The position numbers and the translations under genes are program-made. 21,419 nt of DNA from CAYPOY01 sp964412395 (GTDB taxonomy: Bacteria; Chloroflexota; Anaerolineae; B4-G1), in contig CAYPOY010000058.1 in the NCBI GenBank assembly GCA_964412395.1, forward strand, positions 1 through 21,419, in the 5' to 3' direction. How positions within the stretch are numbered: position 1 is the first letter of the stretch; each line of letters opens with the position of its first letter. The notes under the pieces were generated by a model that was given only the letters and a program-made list of their open reading frames with translations, did no database searches and was not told where the DNA came from. Positions 12,137 through 19,237 of the stretch are shown here, in pieces.

Positions 12137-12248
12137 GCTAAAATTTGCTCCAGTGGCCCGTTTTCCTTGCTGGGTTGGCGGGCCGCGTAGGGTATGGGGG
12201 CGGTCGGTACACGTTGTTGATCGCCCCCAGTCTTATACCTCCAGGCGG

Positions 12249-12536
12249 TCAGTGCTTCGCTATCAGCACCCGGTTGCCATGCCCATCGTCGTACCACACT
12301 TCGCTGAACTGGTGAACGACGACGTGAAACACGACCAGGTACGACCACACCGCCATAGACCCTGTCAACACGACAATGTCTCGATCCTCGGCGTCATCCA
12401 CTATTGCCTGCGCGTTGCGCCCGACGACGTTGACGGCCTCGGCCACTGGCGTCGTTAGCGTCAGTCGCCCGCCCACCTCCTCGATGGCGCAGCCGTCGTA
12501 CAGTTGCACGTCAGTCAAGGCCATACTAATCTCCAT
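12249..12536 (-). CDS. Csx3-like protein (possible cyclic-oligoadenylate ring nuclease)
   Basis: A 95-residue protein with ATG at 12536 behind AGGAGGTGAGATAG. The C-terminal half, DIVVLTGSMAVWSYLVVFHVVVHQF (about 53-77) followed by EVWYDDGHGNRVLIAKH (79-95), has the order of conserved features I know from Csx3: a VV(I/L)(S/T)G strand, a Trp after two small residues, two His spaced four apart, a tyrosine-acidic turn and a final VVxxSH/IAKH strand. Csx3 (also Crn3) degrades the cyclic tetra-adenylate messenger of type III CRISPR systems. No CRISPR array or cas gene is in the window, so here it would be a stand-alone, possibly anti-CRISPR, cargo. The match is from memory of the family, not from a search, so confidence is moderate. 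Confidence 0.5.
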   Translation of the reverse strand: MEISMALTDVQLYDGCAIEEVGGRLTLTTPVAEAVNVVGRNAQAIVDDAEDRDIVVLTGSMAVWSYLVVFHVVVHQFSEVWYDDGHGNRVLIAKH

Positions 12537-12625
12537 CTATCTCACCTCCTCTCCGTTCAATCTCAGGCTGATCACCTGGCTTCTGCGCCGGAGATCTCCA
12601 GGCTCCGACGCAGTGTGCCAGACGG

Positions 12626-13003
12626 TCAGTGCTCGTCGCCTCTCGGTGTGCCGTCGTCGTGGTGGAACAACCCGCCTTCGTCCAGGTAATGGCGCTGTAG
12701 CCACTCGCCGAACGGCTCGGCGTCGGGGACGTCCTGCACCTCACCGGCGAACACGGTGACGACGAACGCACGCCTACCGCGCAGGTGCCGGTTCGCAGGC
12801 CATTGCCCCCAGCACTCTTCACGACCTGCTAATACCGGCAGCGTGTAGCTCAGTGCGTCCTCGACGTAGCCTCCTCTGGTCACCACCCGCACGGCAGGGT
12901 TACCGCGCAGCAGGTAGTAGCCCCGATGCAGGTCAGCGTCGTATTCCTGGAAGGCCAGCAGGTCGAGGCCGGCCTGGTCGATCCGGAGCGTAAACTCTGG
13001 CAT
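12626..13003 (-). CDS. Unknown accessory protein
   Basis: A 125-residue protein with ATG at 13003 behind GGAGGTGTAGCA; that binding site also contains the stop of the small upstream gene. The start MPEFTLRIDQAGLDLLAF and a strand-rich middle (GYYLLRGNPAVRVVTRGGYVEDALSYTLPVLAG) suggest a small alpha/beta protein; the end is acidic with HHDDG. No family recognised. It belongs to a run of small genes left of the FtsK-like pump that may be cotranscribed with it. Confidence 0.65.
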   Translation of the reverse strand: MPEFTLRIDQAGLDLLAFQEYDADLHRGYYLLRGNPAVRVVTRGGYVEDALSYTLPVLAGREECWGQWPANRHLRGRRAFVVTVFAGEVQDVPDAEPFGEWLQRHYLDEGGLFHHDDGTPRGDEH

Positions 13004-13005
13004 TG

Positions 13006-13152
13006 CTACACCTCCGTTTGGCGTTTCCCCGCCGCCACCGGCCACTTACGTTGGCCGTTCGCTTCTGGCGGCAGCCGCGCACCTGTGAACTTCATCACAC
13101 CGCCGGTCAGGTTGAACTGCCCACAGTTCGGGCAGTCATACGAGTGCACCAT
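13006..13152 (-). CDS. 48-residue CPNC-motif protein
   Basis: A short frame from ATG 13152 to TAG 13006. It overlaps the end of the preceding gene by 17 bases, and its stop lies within the ribosome binding site of the next gene (GAGGTGTAG). The protein starts MVHSYDCPNCGQFNLTGG and continues with basic residues; one CxxC knuckle is typical of tiny zinc ribbons. Upstream binding site is weak, so expression may rely on coupling. The perfect fit between two neighbouring genes supports it. Confidence 0.5.
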   Translation of the reverse strand: MVHSYDCPNCGQFNLTGGVMKFTGARLPPEANGQRKWPVAAGKRQTEV

Positions 13153-13525
13153 CACCGACGTCTGCCAACTCTTGCAGCGCCTCATCTAGCGTCAACGCCC
13201 GGCCATAGTCTGACTCGTATCCCAGTCGCTCAAAGCGTCCGCCGGGTTGCAGGTCGGCCTCCGTCACCACGTGCAAAGTGTAGGTGTTCGGCTCGTTTTG
13301 CCAATGCGACCAATCCTCGACGTACACCACGAGCCGGCCGTCCTCGGCGCGATAGAGGGTCTCGGTCACTCCGCGCGTGTCCGTGATCTCACTGCCGCGT
13401 CCCACGCCTGCCTCGGTACGGATTGCTAATTGCTCGCCGATGAACTCTACCACGCGAGTGAGGTCTTGTTCCCGGCCGCCGTTACTGACGGCCAGCGTGC
13501 CGATCCTGACTGTTATCTTGTCCAC
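13136..13525 (-). CDS. Unknown acidic accessory protein
   Basis: A 129-residue protein starting with GTG at 13525 behind AAAGGAGGCAAAACA. Strand-rich and acidic: ITVRIGTLAVSNGG, EFIGEQLAIRTEAGVG, TETLYRAEDGRLVVYVEDWSHW and NTYTLHVVTEADL, with a short helical end (TLDEALQELADVGDG). No known domain. It precedes the 48-residue zinc-knuckle gene and overlaps it. Confidence 0.65.
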   Translation of the reverse strand: MDKITVRIGTLAVSNGGREQDLTRVVEFIGEQLAIRTEAGVGRGSEITDTRGVTETLYRAEDGRLVVYVEDWSHWQNEPNTYTLHVVTEADLQPGGRFERLGYESDYGRALTLDEALQELADVGDGALV

Positions 13526-13591
13526 TGTTTTGCCTCCTTTGTGTTCTGTGCTAAAATCGTCTCCTGGTGGTCACCGCCATTCCCGCTTGAG

Positions 13592-13634
13592 GGTTACGGG
13601 GCCACCTGGGCGGCCTGGTGCAAGCCAGGCCGCC
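13592..13634. other. GC-rich hairpin between accessory genes
   Basis: GGCGGCCTGG and CCAGGCCGCC form a perfect 10-bp stem with a 6-base loop in the spacer between the genes at 13635-13934 and 13136-13525. No T-run follows on either strand, so it may be a transcript-stabilising or weak termination structure. Confidence 0.4.
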
Positions 13635-13934
13635 TCACTCCAGCGCAGGATACGGAACGGTGAACGACTCCACCATCCTATCCCACGTTCCCGATGGAAT
13701 CTCGTGGTATTCCAGCCGGTCGAAGTGCACCATTCCCTCGTCAAAGTGGATATCCCACCTGCGCCTCCCGCGTCCGAAGAGTGCCTCGACGTGTTGCGCC
13801 TTGCCAACACCGGCAGCCGCATCATGCATAAACTGCTCGACGTCACCACCGGCATCCATCAGCTCTTGAGCCACATCTTGGCCCCCCTCATCGAACAGGC
13901 GTTGTACCTGGCTCTCAAATTCCTCACGCTTCAT
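13635..13934 (-). CDS. Unknown acidic accessory protein
   Basis: A 99-residue protein with ATG at 13934 behind AGGAGGTGATACAAG, a near-perfect site. The first half is helical and acidic (EEFESQVQRLFDEGGQDVAQELMDAGGDVEQFM), then a Gly/Arg patch (FGRGRRRWDIHFDEG) and a strand-like end. No family known. One of four small genes between the pump gene and the Csx3-like gene. Confidence 0.65.
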   Translation of the reverse strand: MKREEFESQVQRLFDEGGQDVAQELMDAGGDVEQFMHDAAAGVGKAQHVEALFGRGRRRWDIHFDEGMVHFDRLEYHEIPSGTWDRMVESFTVPYPALE

Positions 13935-14006
13935 CTTGTATCACCTCCTCTCCACCGTCCTGGGGCAGTCTGCGTTATGCCGGGCCGCCTCTGCCTATGC
14001 CGTGTG

Positions 14007-14225
14007 TCACCGCTTGATATGCTCACCTCCCTTCAACTCAGCCAGCAGGTTGTCACGTGCCTGCTCCAAGGCGCGGATCAGGGCGGGCAACTCACCGGGG
14101 AAGATGATCACCTCACCTGGTGGAGTCTCGCCGTCCTGAGCCTGGCCCACGCTACGCAGTTTCAACAGCCAGGCGCCCTCGTGCACTTCCAGCACGAGAT
14201 CGTCCATTACGTTCACGCTGTACAT
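14007..14225 (-). CDS. Small protein coupled to the DNA pump gene
   Basis: A 72-residue protein whose ATG at 14225 (behind GGAGGGGACA) overlaps the end of the pump gene by 13 bases, so it is translated from the same message. Sequence: strands in MYSVNVMDDLVLEVHEGAWLLKL, a Pro-Gly turn and a helix PALIRALEQARDNLLAELKGG. No family recognised; the coupling suggests a partner of the pump. Confidence 0.65.
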   Translation of the reverse strand: MYSVNVMDDLVLEVHEGAWLLKLRSVGQAQDGETPPGEVIIFPGELPALIRALEQARDNLLAELKGGEHIKR

Positions 14226-15598
14226 TGTCCCCTCCTCAAGAATGGTGGCAGGTCATCAATCGTTTGGCTTGTAGGTGGGCTTGTAGCGTCCAGGCCGGTT
14301 TGTGGGGCTCTGTAAGGTTTGTGGTTTGTAGCCAAAAGCGCCAGTTCTGGCGTGACGTGACGCTTGTTGCTTGCGTCTTTGTCCTTCCGCAGCCAGCCAC
14401 GTCGCTCCCAGTCGGAAGCTAACCGCCGTGCCGCACCCTGCCCCAGCCCCGCCCGTTCCTGGACGTCCGCCAGACTCAGGTAGCCGTCGTTGTTCTCCAG
14501 TGCCCACGTCACCAGCGCCAACTCGGGTCCACTCAGTATATGGGGTGTGATGTCGTTCAGCAGTGCCTTGTCAAACTGATAGACTTGCACCATTCCCCAG
14601 CGGTCGGTCATCGCCCGGCCTGGGCGTGTCTCTGGTATGTGTGCCGCACCTGCACAGCCGATAGCGCGTGCAACCTCGGCTCCTCGCACCCTGAAGCAGA
14701 TCGCCGCCCTCGCCTGGTCACGCACCCGCCCGATGACCGCCTTCGTGAAGTCCTGCGCCGCGAACACCAGGTTAACGCCGAACTTCCTGCCACGCCAGCC
14801 GAGTTGCGCCACGTCACGGGCAAACTGACCGCGATGGCCACCCAAGGCCGTCACCGTGGCGTTGAACTCGTCCAGCACGCACAGGACCCGAGGCAGCGGA
14901 TCGCCGCCACTCTTGACCACGACCGCGTTGTACTCGGTGAGCTTGTCAGGGAAGCCGTCCACCTGCTGGTACAATGCCGCCCGCCGGTCGCATTCAGCCA
15001 GCGCCCGCGCCACGATGTCACGCGCATCCTCTGGCGTGCTGGCGATGGGGGCCAGTAATGCCGGATGTTCTCTCAGCATAGGGAAGGTTGCCCCGTCCAG
15101 GTCAGACAACAGCAGCGCCGCGCCTTCACCGATGGCCTGGTGCACCAAGAGACGCAGCAGGTTGCTCTTGCCGCTCCCAGTCATTCCAGCCACCAGTAGA
15201 TGACCCAGGTCGCCCCAGCGTACCGACACGGGCTGCCCAGTAGGGCCGACACCCAGCCGCACTATGCCCCGCTCGCAGCCTGGAAAGTCCACTGATTTGG
15301 GCAACCTGGGGCGTTGGCTCAGCAAGAAACCGTACCGGAGGCCGTTGGTATTTGACAAGTATACGGGGATCCCATCGCAGGCCGTTGACATGTGATGTGT
15401 CAGCGCTTTGTCGGTGTAGCGCTCCAGCCGTTCCAAAGCGCGAGGGTTCAGCACGCCGAAGAGCCACACCCGGCCTGCATTGACGGTAATCACCCACTGC
15501 CTGATGGGGGCTTCTAGCCCACGCTTCTCCAGCACCTTCGGTACACGGCGGGTCACGCTCTGACCGGCCAGCACGTAGCGTCTCGGGATCGTGTTCAT
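14213..15598 (-). CDS. FtsK/SpoIIIE-family DNA translocase
   Basis: A 461-residue ATPase with Walker A GMTGSGKS at 138-145 and Walker B VLCVLDEF at 238-245, preceded by GHLLVAG, the order and context of FtsK/SpoIIIE motor domains. A later FAAQDFTKA is the typical sensor segment. The last about 70 residues (GYLSLADVQERAGLGQGAARRLASDWERRGWL) look like a winged helix, where TraB and FtsK bind their DNA sequences. There is no N-terminal membrane domain, so docking may use the coupled lipoprotein and small membrane proteins. The ATG at 15598 follows GGAGGTGAACAA and overlaps the lipoprotein stop as ATGA. By analogy with TraB of actinomycete integrative elements it may move double-stranded DNA between cells; internal DNA positioning is the alternative. 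Confidence 0.88.
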   Translation of the reverse strand: MNTIPRRYVLAGQSVTRRVPKVLEKRGLEAPIRQWVITVNAGRVWLFGVLNPRALERLERYTDKALTHHMSTACDGIPVYLSNTNGLRYGFLLSQRPRLPKSVDFPGCERGIVRLGVGPTGQPVSVRWGDLGHLLVAGMTGSGKSNLLRLLVHQAIGEGAALLLSDLDGATFPMLREHPALLAPIASTPEDARDIVARALAECDRRAALYQQVDGFPDKLTEYNAVVVKSGGDPLPRVLCVLDEFNATVTALGGHRGQFARDVAQLGWRGRKFGVNLVFAAQDFTKAVIGRVRDQARAAICFRVRGAEVARAIGCAGAAHIPETRPGRAMTDRWGMVQVYQFDKALLNDITPHILSGPELALVTWALENNDGYLSLADVQERAGLGQGAARRLASDWERRGWLRKDKDASNKRHVTPELALLATNHKPYRAPQTGLDATSPPTSQTIDDLPPFLRRGQCTA

Positions 15599-16779
15599 TT
15601 GTTCACCTCCTCCAAGAGTTGTGCTTCTACGTCCTCCAGCCAAGGTCTCACCTGGTCGGCTGGCAATACCTGGATCGGGGAAGCAGCAATAGGCGAGGTT
15701 GCCAGCGTAGGCGCCTGTCCACCATCTTTATGACCCGATCCCAGCCGGGGCCTGCTCATCCCATCCACCGCCTGGTCACGGGCTGTTGTTCGTTCCTCTT
15801 GCTCTGGACTTCTGAGTAGTGGGGCCGTCACCTGACCTGATGGCAGCACCTGGAGGGCAGGGCCGGGTTGCCGGTCCAGGTCCACGAACGTGTAGCCACC
15901 ACCCTGGACCGGGCAGGCCATAGGCTCGGCGTCGCCCAGGATAGAACGGGGGTAGATCACTGGTCGCTTGCGGTATTCTCTCAGACCGTAGACTGCCAGT
16001 GCGCCAAGACCGCCGGCGATGATCAGCAGCACAATGGGTATCCCATAGTCACGACCGTAACCGAGGATCACTTCGCGCTCTTCCGCGGCACGGGTGGCCG
16101 TAGCCTGGTACGCCGCCGACGTCGCCTGGACGCTCTCGGCCGTTGCGGTTGTCTTGCCCTCCCAGGCCATACGGGTTGACGTCGCGACGTCCGCTTTGTA
16201 CTGCGCGGTCGCCGTGGCCGCCACGTTGCGGGCCTCAGCCGTTGAGGTCGCCGCCTGGGCAAGCGCCTGCTGGGTGGCGGTCGCTCGGTATGCCCGTTCG
16301 GTCGCTGTGGCTTCTATCGCCTGAGCCTGTGCGGTTGCAGCTATCGCTATGGCCTGGGCTGTAGCCTGGGCCTGGGCGGTAGCGTTGGCCGCCTGCCTAG
16401 TCGCCTCCATTGCCATTGCCTGGGCTGTGCCTTGTGCGCTCAACGCCTGCTGGGTTGCCTGTGCGCTCAATGTGTCTCTGGTTGCCTGAGCCTCGGCTGT
16501 CAGCATTGTAAGCTGATGTTCGGCAGCCGCAGCAGCCGCTCGTTGCGTCGCTTGTGCAAGGGCAGCCTGGGCAGCCGCTTGCTCTGCCTGAGTTTGCGCA
16601 GCCTCGGCGGTCAGATAGCGCGCCACAGCCGTACCCTGGATGGCAGGCTTGTCGTCGCCGTGATACTGTTCGGCCAGGGAGGTCAAGTCAACAGCAGAGG
16701 GTGTGTAGGTCTCATAACCTTCACAGCCGGTCAGCGCCAGCGCGATCACCACCAGGAAGATAGTCAGTCGTTTATTCAT
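15595..16779 (-). CDS. Ala/Thr/Gln-rich lipoprotein with a second membrane anchor
   Basis: A 394-residue protein starting at ATG 16779 (GGAGGCGAACGA), overlapping the preceding stop as ATGA. Residues 1-19 are a lipoprotein signal with lipobox LTGC, so Cys19 should be lipidated outside the membrane. Residues about 50-235 are a low-complexity Ala-Thr-Gln region (ATATAQ-type units) with heptad-like spacing, probably a long helical rod. A membrane segment follows at about 245-266 (GIPIVLLIIAGGLGALAVYG), then positive REYRKR and a 125-residue cytoplasmic tail. The rod would be held to the membrane at both ends, which is unusual. Directly upstream of and coupled to the DNA pump, so a surface or channel scaffold for it is my inference. 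Confidence 0.8.
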   Translation of the reverse strand: MNKRLTIFLVVIALALTGCEGYETYTPSAVDLTSLAEQYHGDDKPAIQGTAVARYLTAEAAQTQAEQAAAQAALAQATQRAAAAAAEHQLTMLTAEAQATRDTLSAQATQQALSAQGTAQAMAMEATRQAANATAQAQATAQAIAIAATAQAQAIEATATERAYRATATQQALAQAATSTAEARNVAATATAQYKADVATSTRMAWEGKTTATAESVQATSAAYQATATRAAEEREVILGYGRDYGIPIVLLIIAGGLGALAVYGLREYRKRPVIYPRSILGDAEPMACPVQGGGYTFVDLDRQPGPALQVLPSGQVTAPLLRSPEQEERTTARDQAVDGMSRPRLGSGHKDGGQAPTLATSPIAASPIQVLPADQVRPWLEDVEAQLLEEVNK

Positions 16780-17105
16780 TCGTTCGCCTCCCTCCACCCG
16801 ATGGGTGGCCCGAGGCCGGCCAGCGAGTCAACGTTGCTACTACCGGCATACGGAGCAGCGTCCAGCGCACCAGGTACGATGACGATGTTTCCACCAGCCT
16901 GGCGTGTGACGGGCCGTCGTGCAGCCGGTAACCGTGTCCCCTGCAGCGCCGCATAGACCTGCGCTTGTTGAAGGGTATCTTCCAGTCGTGCCTGTCTCTG
17001 ACGTCGCTTCCACCGCCGGTAACCGACGACCATCCCCACACCCGAGGCTACGAGGCCGATGATCACCAGCATCAGGAACAAGATAATGCTTCCGGCAGCA
17101 CTCAT
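16776..17105 (-). CDS. Single-pass membrane protein
   Basis: A 109-residue protein with ATG at 17105 behind GGAGGTGCTGAG, overlapping the preceding stop as ATGA. One membrane helix at about residues 6-28 (IILFLMLVIIGLVASGVGMVVGY) is followed by RRWKRRQRQAR, which fixes the C-terminus inside the cell. The cytoplasmic part starts as a helix (LEDTLQQAQVYAAL) and ends in a Gly/Ala/Pro-rich tail. No family known. It is part of the coupled set membrane protein, membrane protein, lipoprotein, pump, so likely a component of one complex. Confidence 0.75.
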   Translation of the reverse strand: MSAAGSIILFLMLVIIGLVASGVGMVVGYRRWKRRQRQARLEDTLQQAQVYAALQGTRLPAARRPVTRQAGGNIVIVPGALDAAPYAGSSNVDSLAGLGPPIGWREANE

Positions 17106-17338
17106 CTCAGCACCTCCAGGATCGCCTTGCCCAACTTCACTACTGCCAGTGTGTCGAGTGGGCCACCGCTCAACAGGCCTGCCGTCGTCTGGACTGCCAG
17201 CAGCAGCGCACCGATGACTACCAGGCCGCCGATGACGGTCAGCAGGTTGGCGATGATCTTGCCGAATTTGACGGCGATGATCAGCGCCACCACCAACGCC
17301 GCAACACCTACGATGATGACTGTCAGTTCTGTTTTCAT
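17102..17338 (-). CDS. Small two-helix membrane protein
   Basis: A 78-residue protein, ATG at 17338, with GGGAGGGGC about ten bases upstream. Two hydrophobic segments, VIIVGVAALVVALIIAV (about 7-23) and LLTVIGGLVVIGALLLAV (about 32-49), are joined by a short FGKIIAN loop, so it is a hairpin in the membrane. The size and pattern recall VirB2/TrbC-type small membrane subunits, but there is no signal peptide and the likeness is only general. First gene after the operator repeats at 17455-17525. Confidence 0.7.
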   Translation of the reverse strand: MKTELTVIIVGVAALVVALIIAVKFGKIIANLLTVIGGLVVIGALLLAVQTTAGLLSGGPLDTLAVVKLGKAILEVLR

Positions 17339-17454
17339 GATGTCTGCCCCTCCCATCTTACTTTGCTCAAAACGCTCTGTAGGCCTCGCTACCGTTTCGG
17401 TGTCCAGTTATACCTGCAAAGTGTTTTCAACTCGTAGCGGGCTTCCTGTAGCGT

Positions 17455-17525
17455 TCAATGCCACCTTTGAGGGTGGCATAGCACCCACCTTTGAGGGTGA
17501 CGCTATGCCACCTTCAATACCACCT
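17455..17525. repeat. Operator/centromere-like repeat cluster next to the RHH gene
   Basis: ACCTTTGAGGGTG occurs at 17463-17475 and 17487-17499 (24-base period). TTCAAT(G/A)CCACCT occurs near 17455 and 17513. TGCCACC/GGTGGCA and the longer GGTGGCATAGC/GCTATGCCACC give overlapping, mutually exclusive hairpins. It lies between the RHH gene stop and the first membrane protein gene, where a ParA/RHH operon usually carries its operator and partition site. A TATAAC (17407-17412, minus) further downstream may be a -10 box. Confidence 0.7.
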
Positions 17526-17554
17526 ATTTTAGAATCCGCTTGATTTCCCTCAAA

Positions 17555-17860
17555 TCACTTTTTAGCCGCCACGATTTTTGTCTCGACCGTCGCCGGTCGC
17601 AGTTCAATCTTGAGGTCACCGGCCCGGTAGGCCTCCCATCCGTAGGCCAGGAGCACGGCCACCAGGTCAGAGAAGCCACGCCTTCCGTGCCCGGTCAGCG
17701 CAGTGGACTCGCGCTTGATGGTGTCCACCAGGGCGCAGGGCAGGTTGACGTTGACCTTACGTTTCTTTACTGCGCCGTTTTTCCTGCTTACGGTTTTCTT
17801 CTCAGCCTCAGAGAAGGCCGCCAGCACAGCCGGATCAATCGCCTGCCGTCTCTCGCTCAC
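17555..17860 (-). CDS. Ribbon-helix-helix partner of ParA
   Basis: A 101-residue basic protein, GTG at 17860 overlapping the parA stop as GTGA. The N-terminal about 30 residues are charged and probably flexible. KVNVNLPCALVDTIKRESTALTGHGRRGFSDLVAVLLAYGWEAY (about 36-79) fits a ribbon-helix-helix: a VNVNLP strand, two helices and a glycine-rich turn. ParG/Omega-like RHH proteins bind repeated operators and the centromere and stimulate their ParA. Its binding sites are likely the repeats directly downstream at 17455-17525. Confidence 0.8.
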   Translation of the reverse strand: MSERRQAIDPAVLAAFSEAEKKTVSRKNGAVKKRKVNVNLPCALVDTIKRESTALTGHGRRGFSDLVAVLLAYGWEAYRAGDLKIELRPATVETKIVAAKK

Positions 17861-18645
17861 GTCAGCACCTCCCGCACTCTGTCTATAAACTGGCTGTAAC
17901 CTCCGAAGTGTTGTTGGCCGTTGCTCCCCTTCACGCCCATGACGCTCCTGGACCGGGGGGCATATTCCCAGATGGTTTGGCCGTAAGCTGGCGCTTCCCT
18001 GAGCTTTGTGTCGGTGGGGATAGGGGGAAGCACCAGCCCGCCGAAGGCCTTAACTAGTGAATGCAGTTGCGTCATTGTCTCGTTTGTCTGCCTGTCAAAG
18101 AAGGTCGGCAGTATGCCCAGCAGTCCAGGCGCATTGGAAGAGCGTCGCTTGATTTCTACCACCGACATCATCACCTCGTTGACACCGTCCACTGCCAGGA
18201 AGTCTAGCTTGGAGGGCACAACCAGCCAGTCAGCAGCTACCAGGGCCGAAACGTGTAGCACATCCACCGAGGGAGCGCAATCTATGATAGCCACGTCATA
18301 CCGGTCGGCCAGGCTGCTGAGCGCGTCGGCCAACACCCGCTCGCGAAAATCCATGCTGACCAGGGTACGCTTTGCGGGTTCGGTCGTCTTGTCGGAAGGT
18401 ATCACGTCCAAGTTGTGGCGTGCCTTCACAATCAGCAGATCGACGTCACCGAACTGTGCCCGGTCCACCAGTCGCCGTATGCCAGGAGCCTTGTCCAGCC
18501 CCAAAGCCTTGGCGACGTGTCCCTGCACGTCGGTGTCGACCAACAACACGCGCACCCCGTCCAGGGCCAGCCGATGGCCCAGCGTCACCGCTGTGGTTGT
18601 TTTAGCCGTACCCCCCTTCTGATTGGAAATTGCGAACACGATCAC
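17857..18645 (-). CDS. parA: ParA-type partition ATPase
   Basis: A 262-residue protein of the ParA/Soj/MinD family. The deviant Walker A KGGTAKTTT is at residues 10-18, the strand LLVDTDVQGHVAKALGL carries the Walker A' Asp and the Walker B-like strand is VAIIDCAPS. It is short, with no N-terminal HTH, so of the small ParA class that leaves repression to an RHH partner, which follows with a 4-base overlap. The start is GTG at 18645 behind GGAGGTGGAAAC, overlapping the preceding stop. Expected role: segregation of the excised, replicating element, or positioning of the transfer machinery encoded next. Confidence 0.93.
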   Translation of the reverse strand: MIVFAISNQKGGTAKTTTAVTLGHRLALDGVRVLLVDTDVQGHVAKALGLDKAPGIRRLVDRAQFGDVDLLIVKARHNLDVIPSDKTTEPAKRTLVSMDFRERVLADALSSLADRYDVAIIDCAPSVDVLHVSALVAADWLVVPSKLDFLAVDGVNEVMMSVVEIKRRSSNAPGLLGILPTFFDRQTNETMTQLHSLVKAFGGLVLPPIPTDTKLREAPAYGQTIWEYAPRSRSVMGVKGSNGQQHFGGYSQFIDRVREVLT

Positions 18646-19235
18646 GTTTCCACCTCCTCAGCCAAAGGGCGATTTTCTGATTCCTCCGCCAGTGCTGTAA
18701 TTTGTTCTATATCGGCCTCGTCGAGTTCAAACCATTCGCCCCTTATCCGCTTCTTGTGAAATACGTGGTGTAAGTTGTGCTCAGCCTCGTATCTGTCTTG
18801 GGCCTCTATTGTGCACACTAATTTAATCTCACAAGGAGACTGTGCGCGTAAAGCTGCTAATCTCCGGTCAACGTTCGTCGTGCACCCAATTTTGTACAAC
18901 TCATTGTCAGCGCGAATTAGGTAGACGGTTCCACTTCTATCTGTGTAAGCATCAATTTTCTCGTCCTTCATGTATTGCACCCCGCGCCCCTTGGCAAATT
19001 CAGCGTTTAAGTTGTCAATTCTCTCATCATCATAACCACCAGAACTCTCATAGAAGGCATTTACTCGGCTCACTATGGCATAGAATTCTGACGGCGTTAG
19101 TATAAAGCCATTTCTGTCAGCGAGTACCATCTCACCACTGAGGGGGTCGCCGCGAATGAGTAGTCTGGCTTGATTGCCGCAAATCTCTGGCACGAGACTC
19201 CCACGGAAAATATCATGGAAAATGCTAGTAGGCAT
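18642..19235 (-). CDS. T5orf172/GIY-YIG-like domain protein
   Basis: A 197-residue protein, ATG at 19235 behind GGAGGTGACCTAGCC. The C-terminal half (about 100-190) matches the T5orf172/MUG113 branch of the GIY-YIG superfamily: GTVYLIRADNELYKIGCTTN, then DRRLAALRAQSPCEIKLV, ending AEHNLHHVFHKKRIRGEWFEL. Conserved Tyr, Gly, Arg and Glu positions are present, so nuclease activity is possible, though many relatives are uncharacterised. The N-terminal 95 residues are of unknown type. It is coupled to parA by a GTGA overlap. Confidence 0.8.
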   Translation of the reverse strand: MPTSIFHDIFRGSLVPEICGNQARLLIRGDPLSGEMVLADRNGFILTPSEFYAIVSRVNAFYESSGGYDDERIDNLNAEFAKGRGVQYMKDEKIDAYTDRSGTVYLIRADNELYKIGCTTNVDRRLAALRAQSPCEIKLVCTIEAQDRYEAEHNLHHVFHKKRIRGEWFELDEADIEQITALAEESENRPLAEEVET

Positions 19236-19237
19236 GG

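Noticed and set aside
12133..12348. Minus-strand frame between the zinc-binding and Csx3-like genes
   Set aside because: Arg-rich, no binding site, and it overlaps the end of the better supported Csx3-like gene out of frame.
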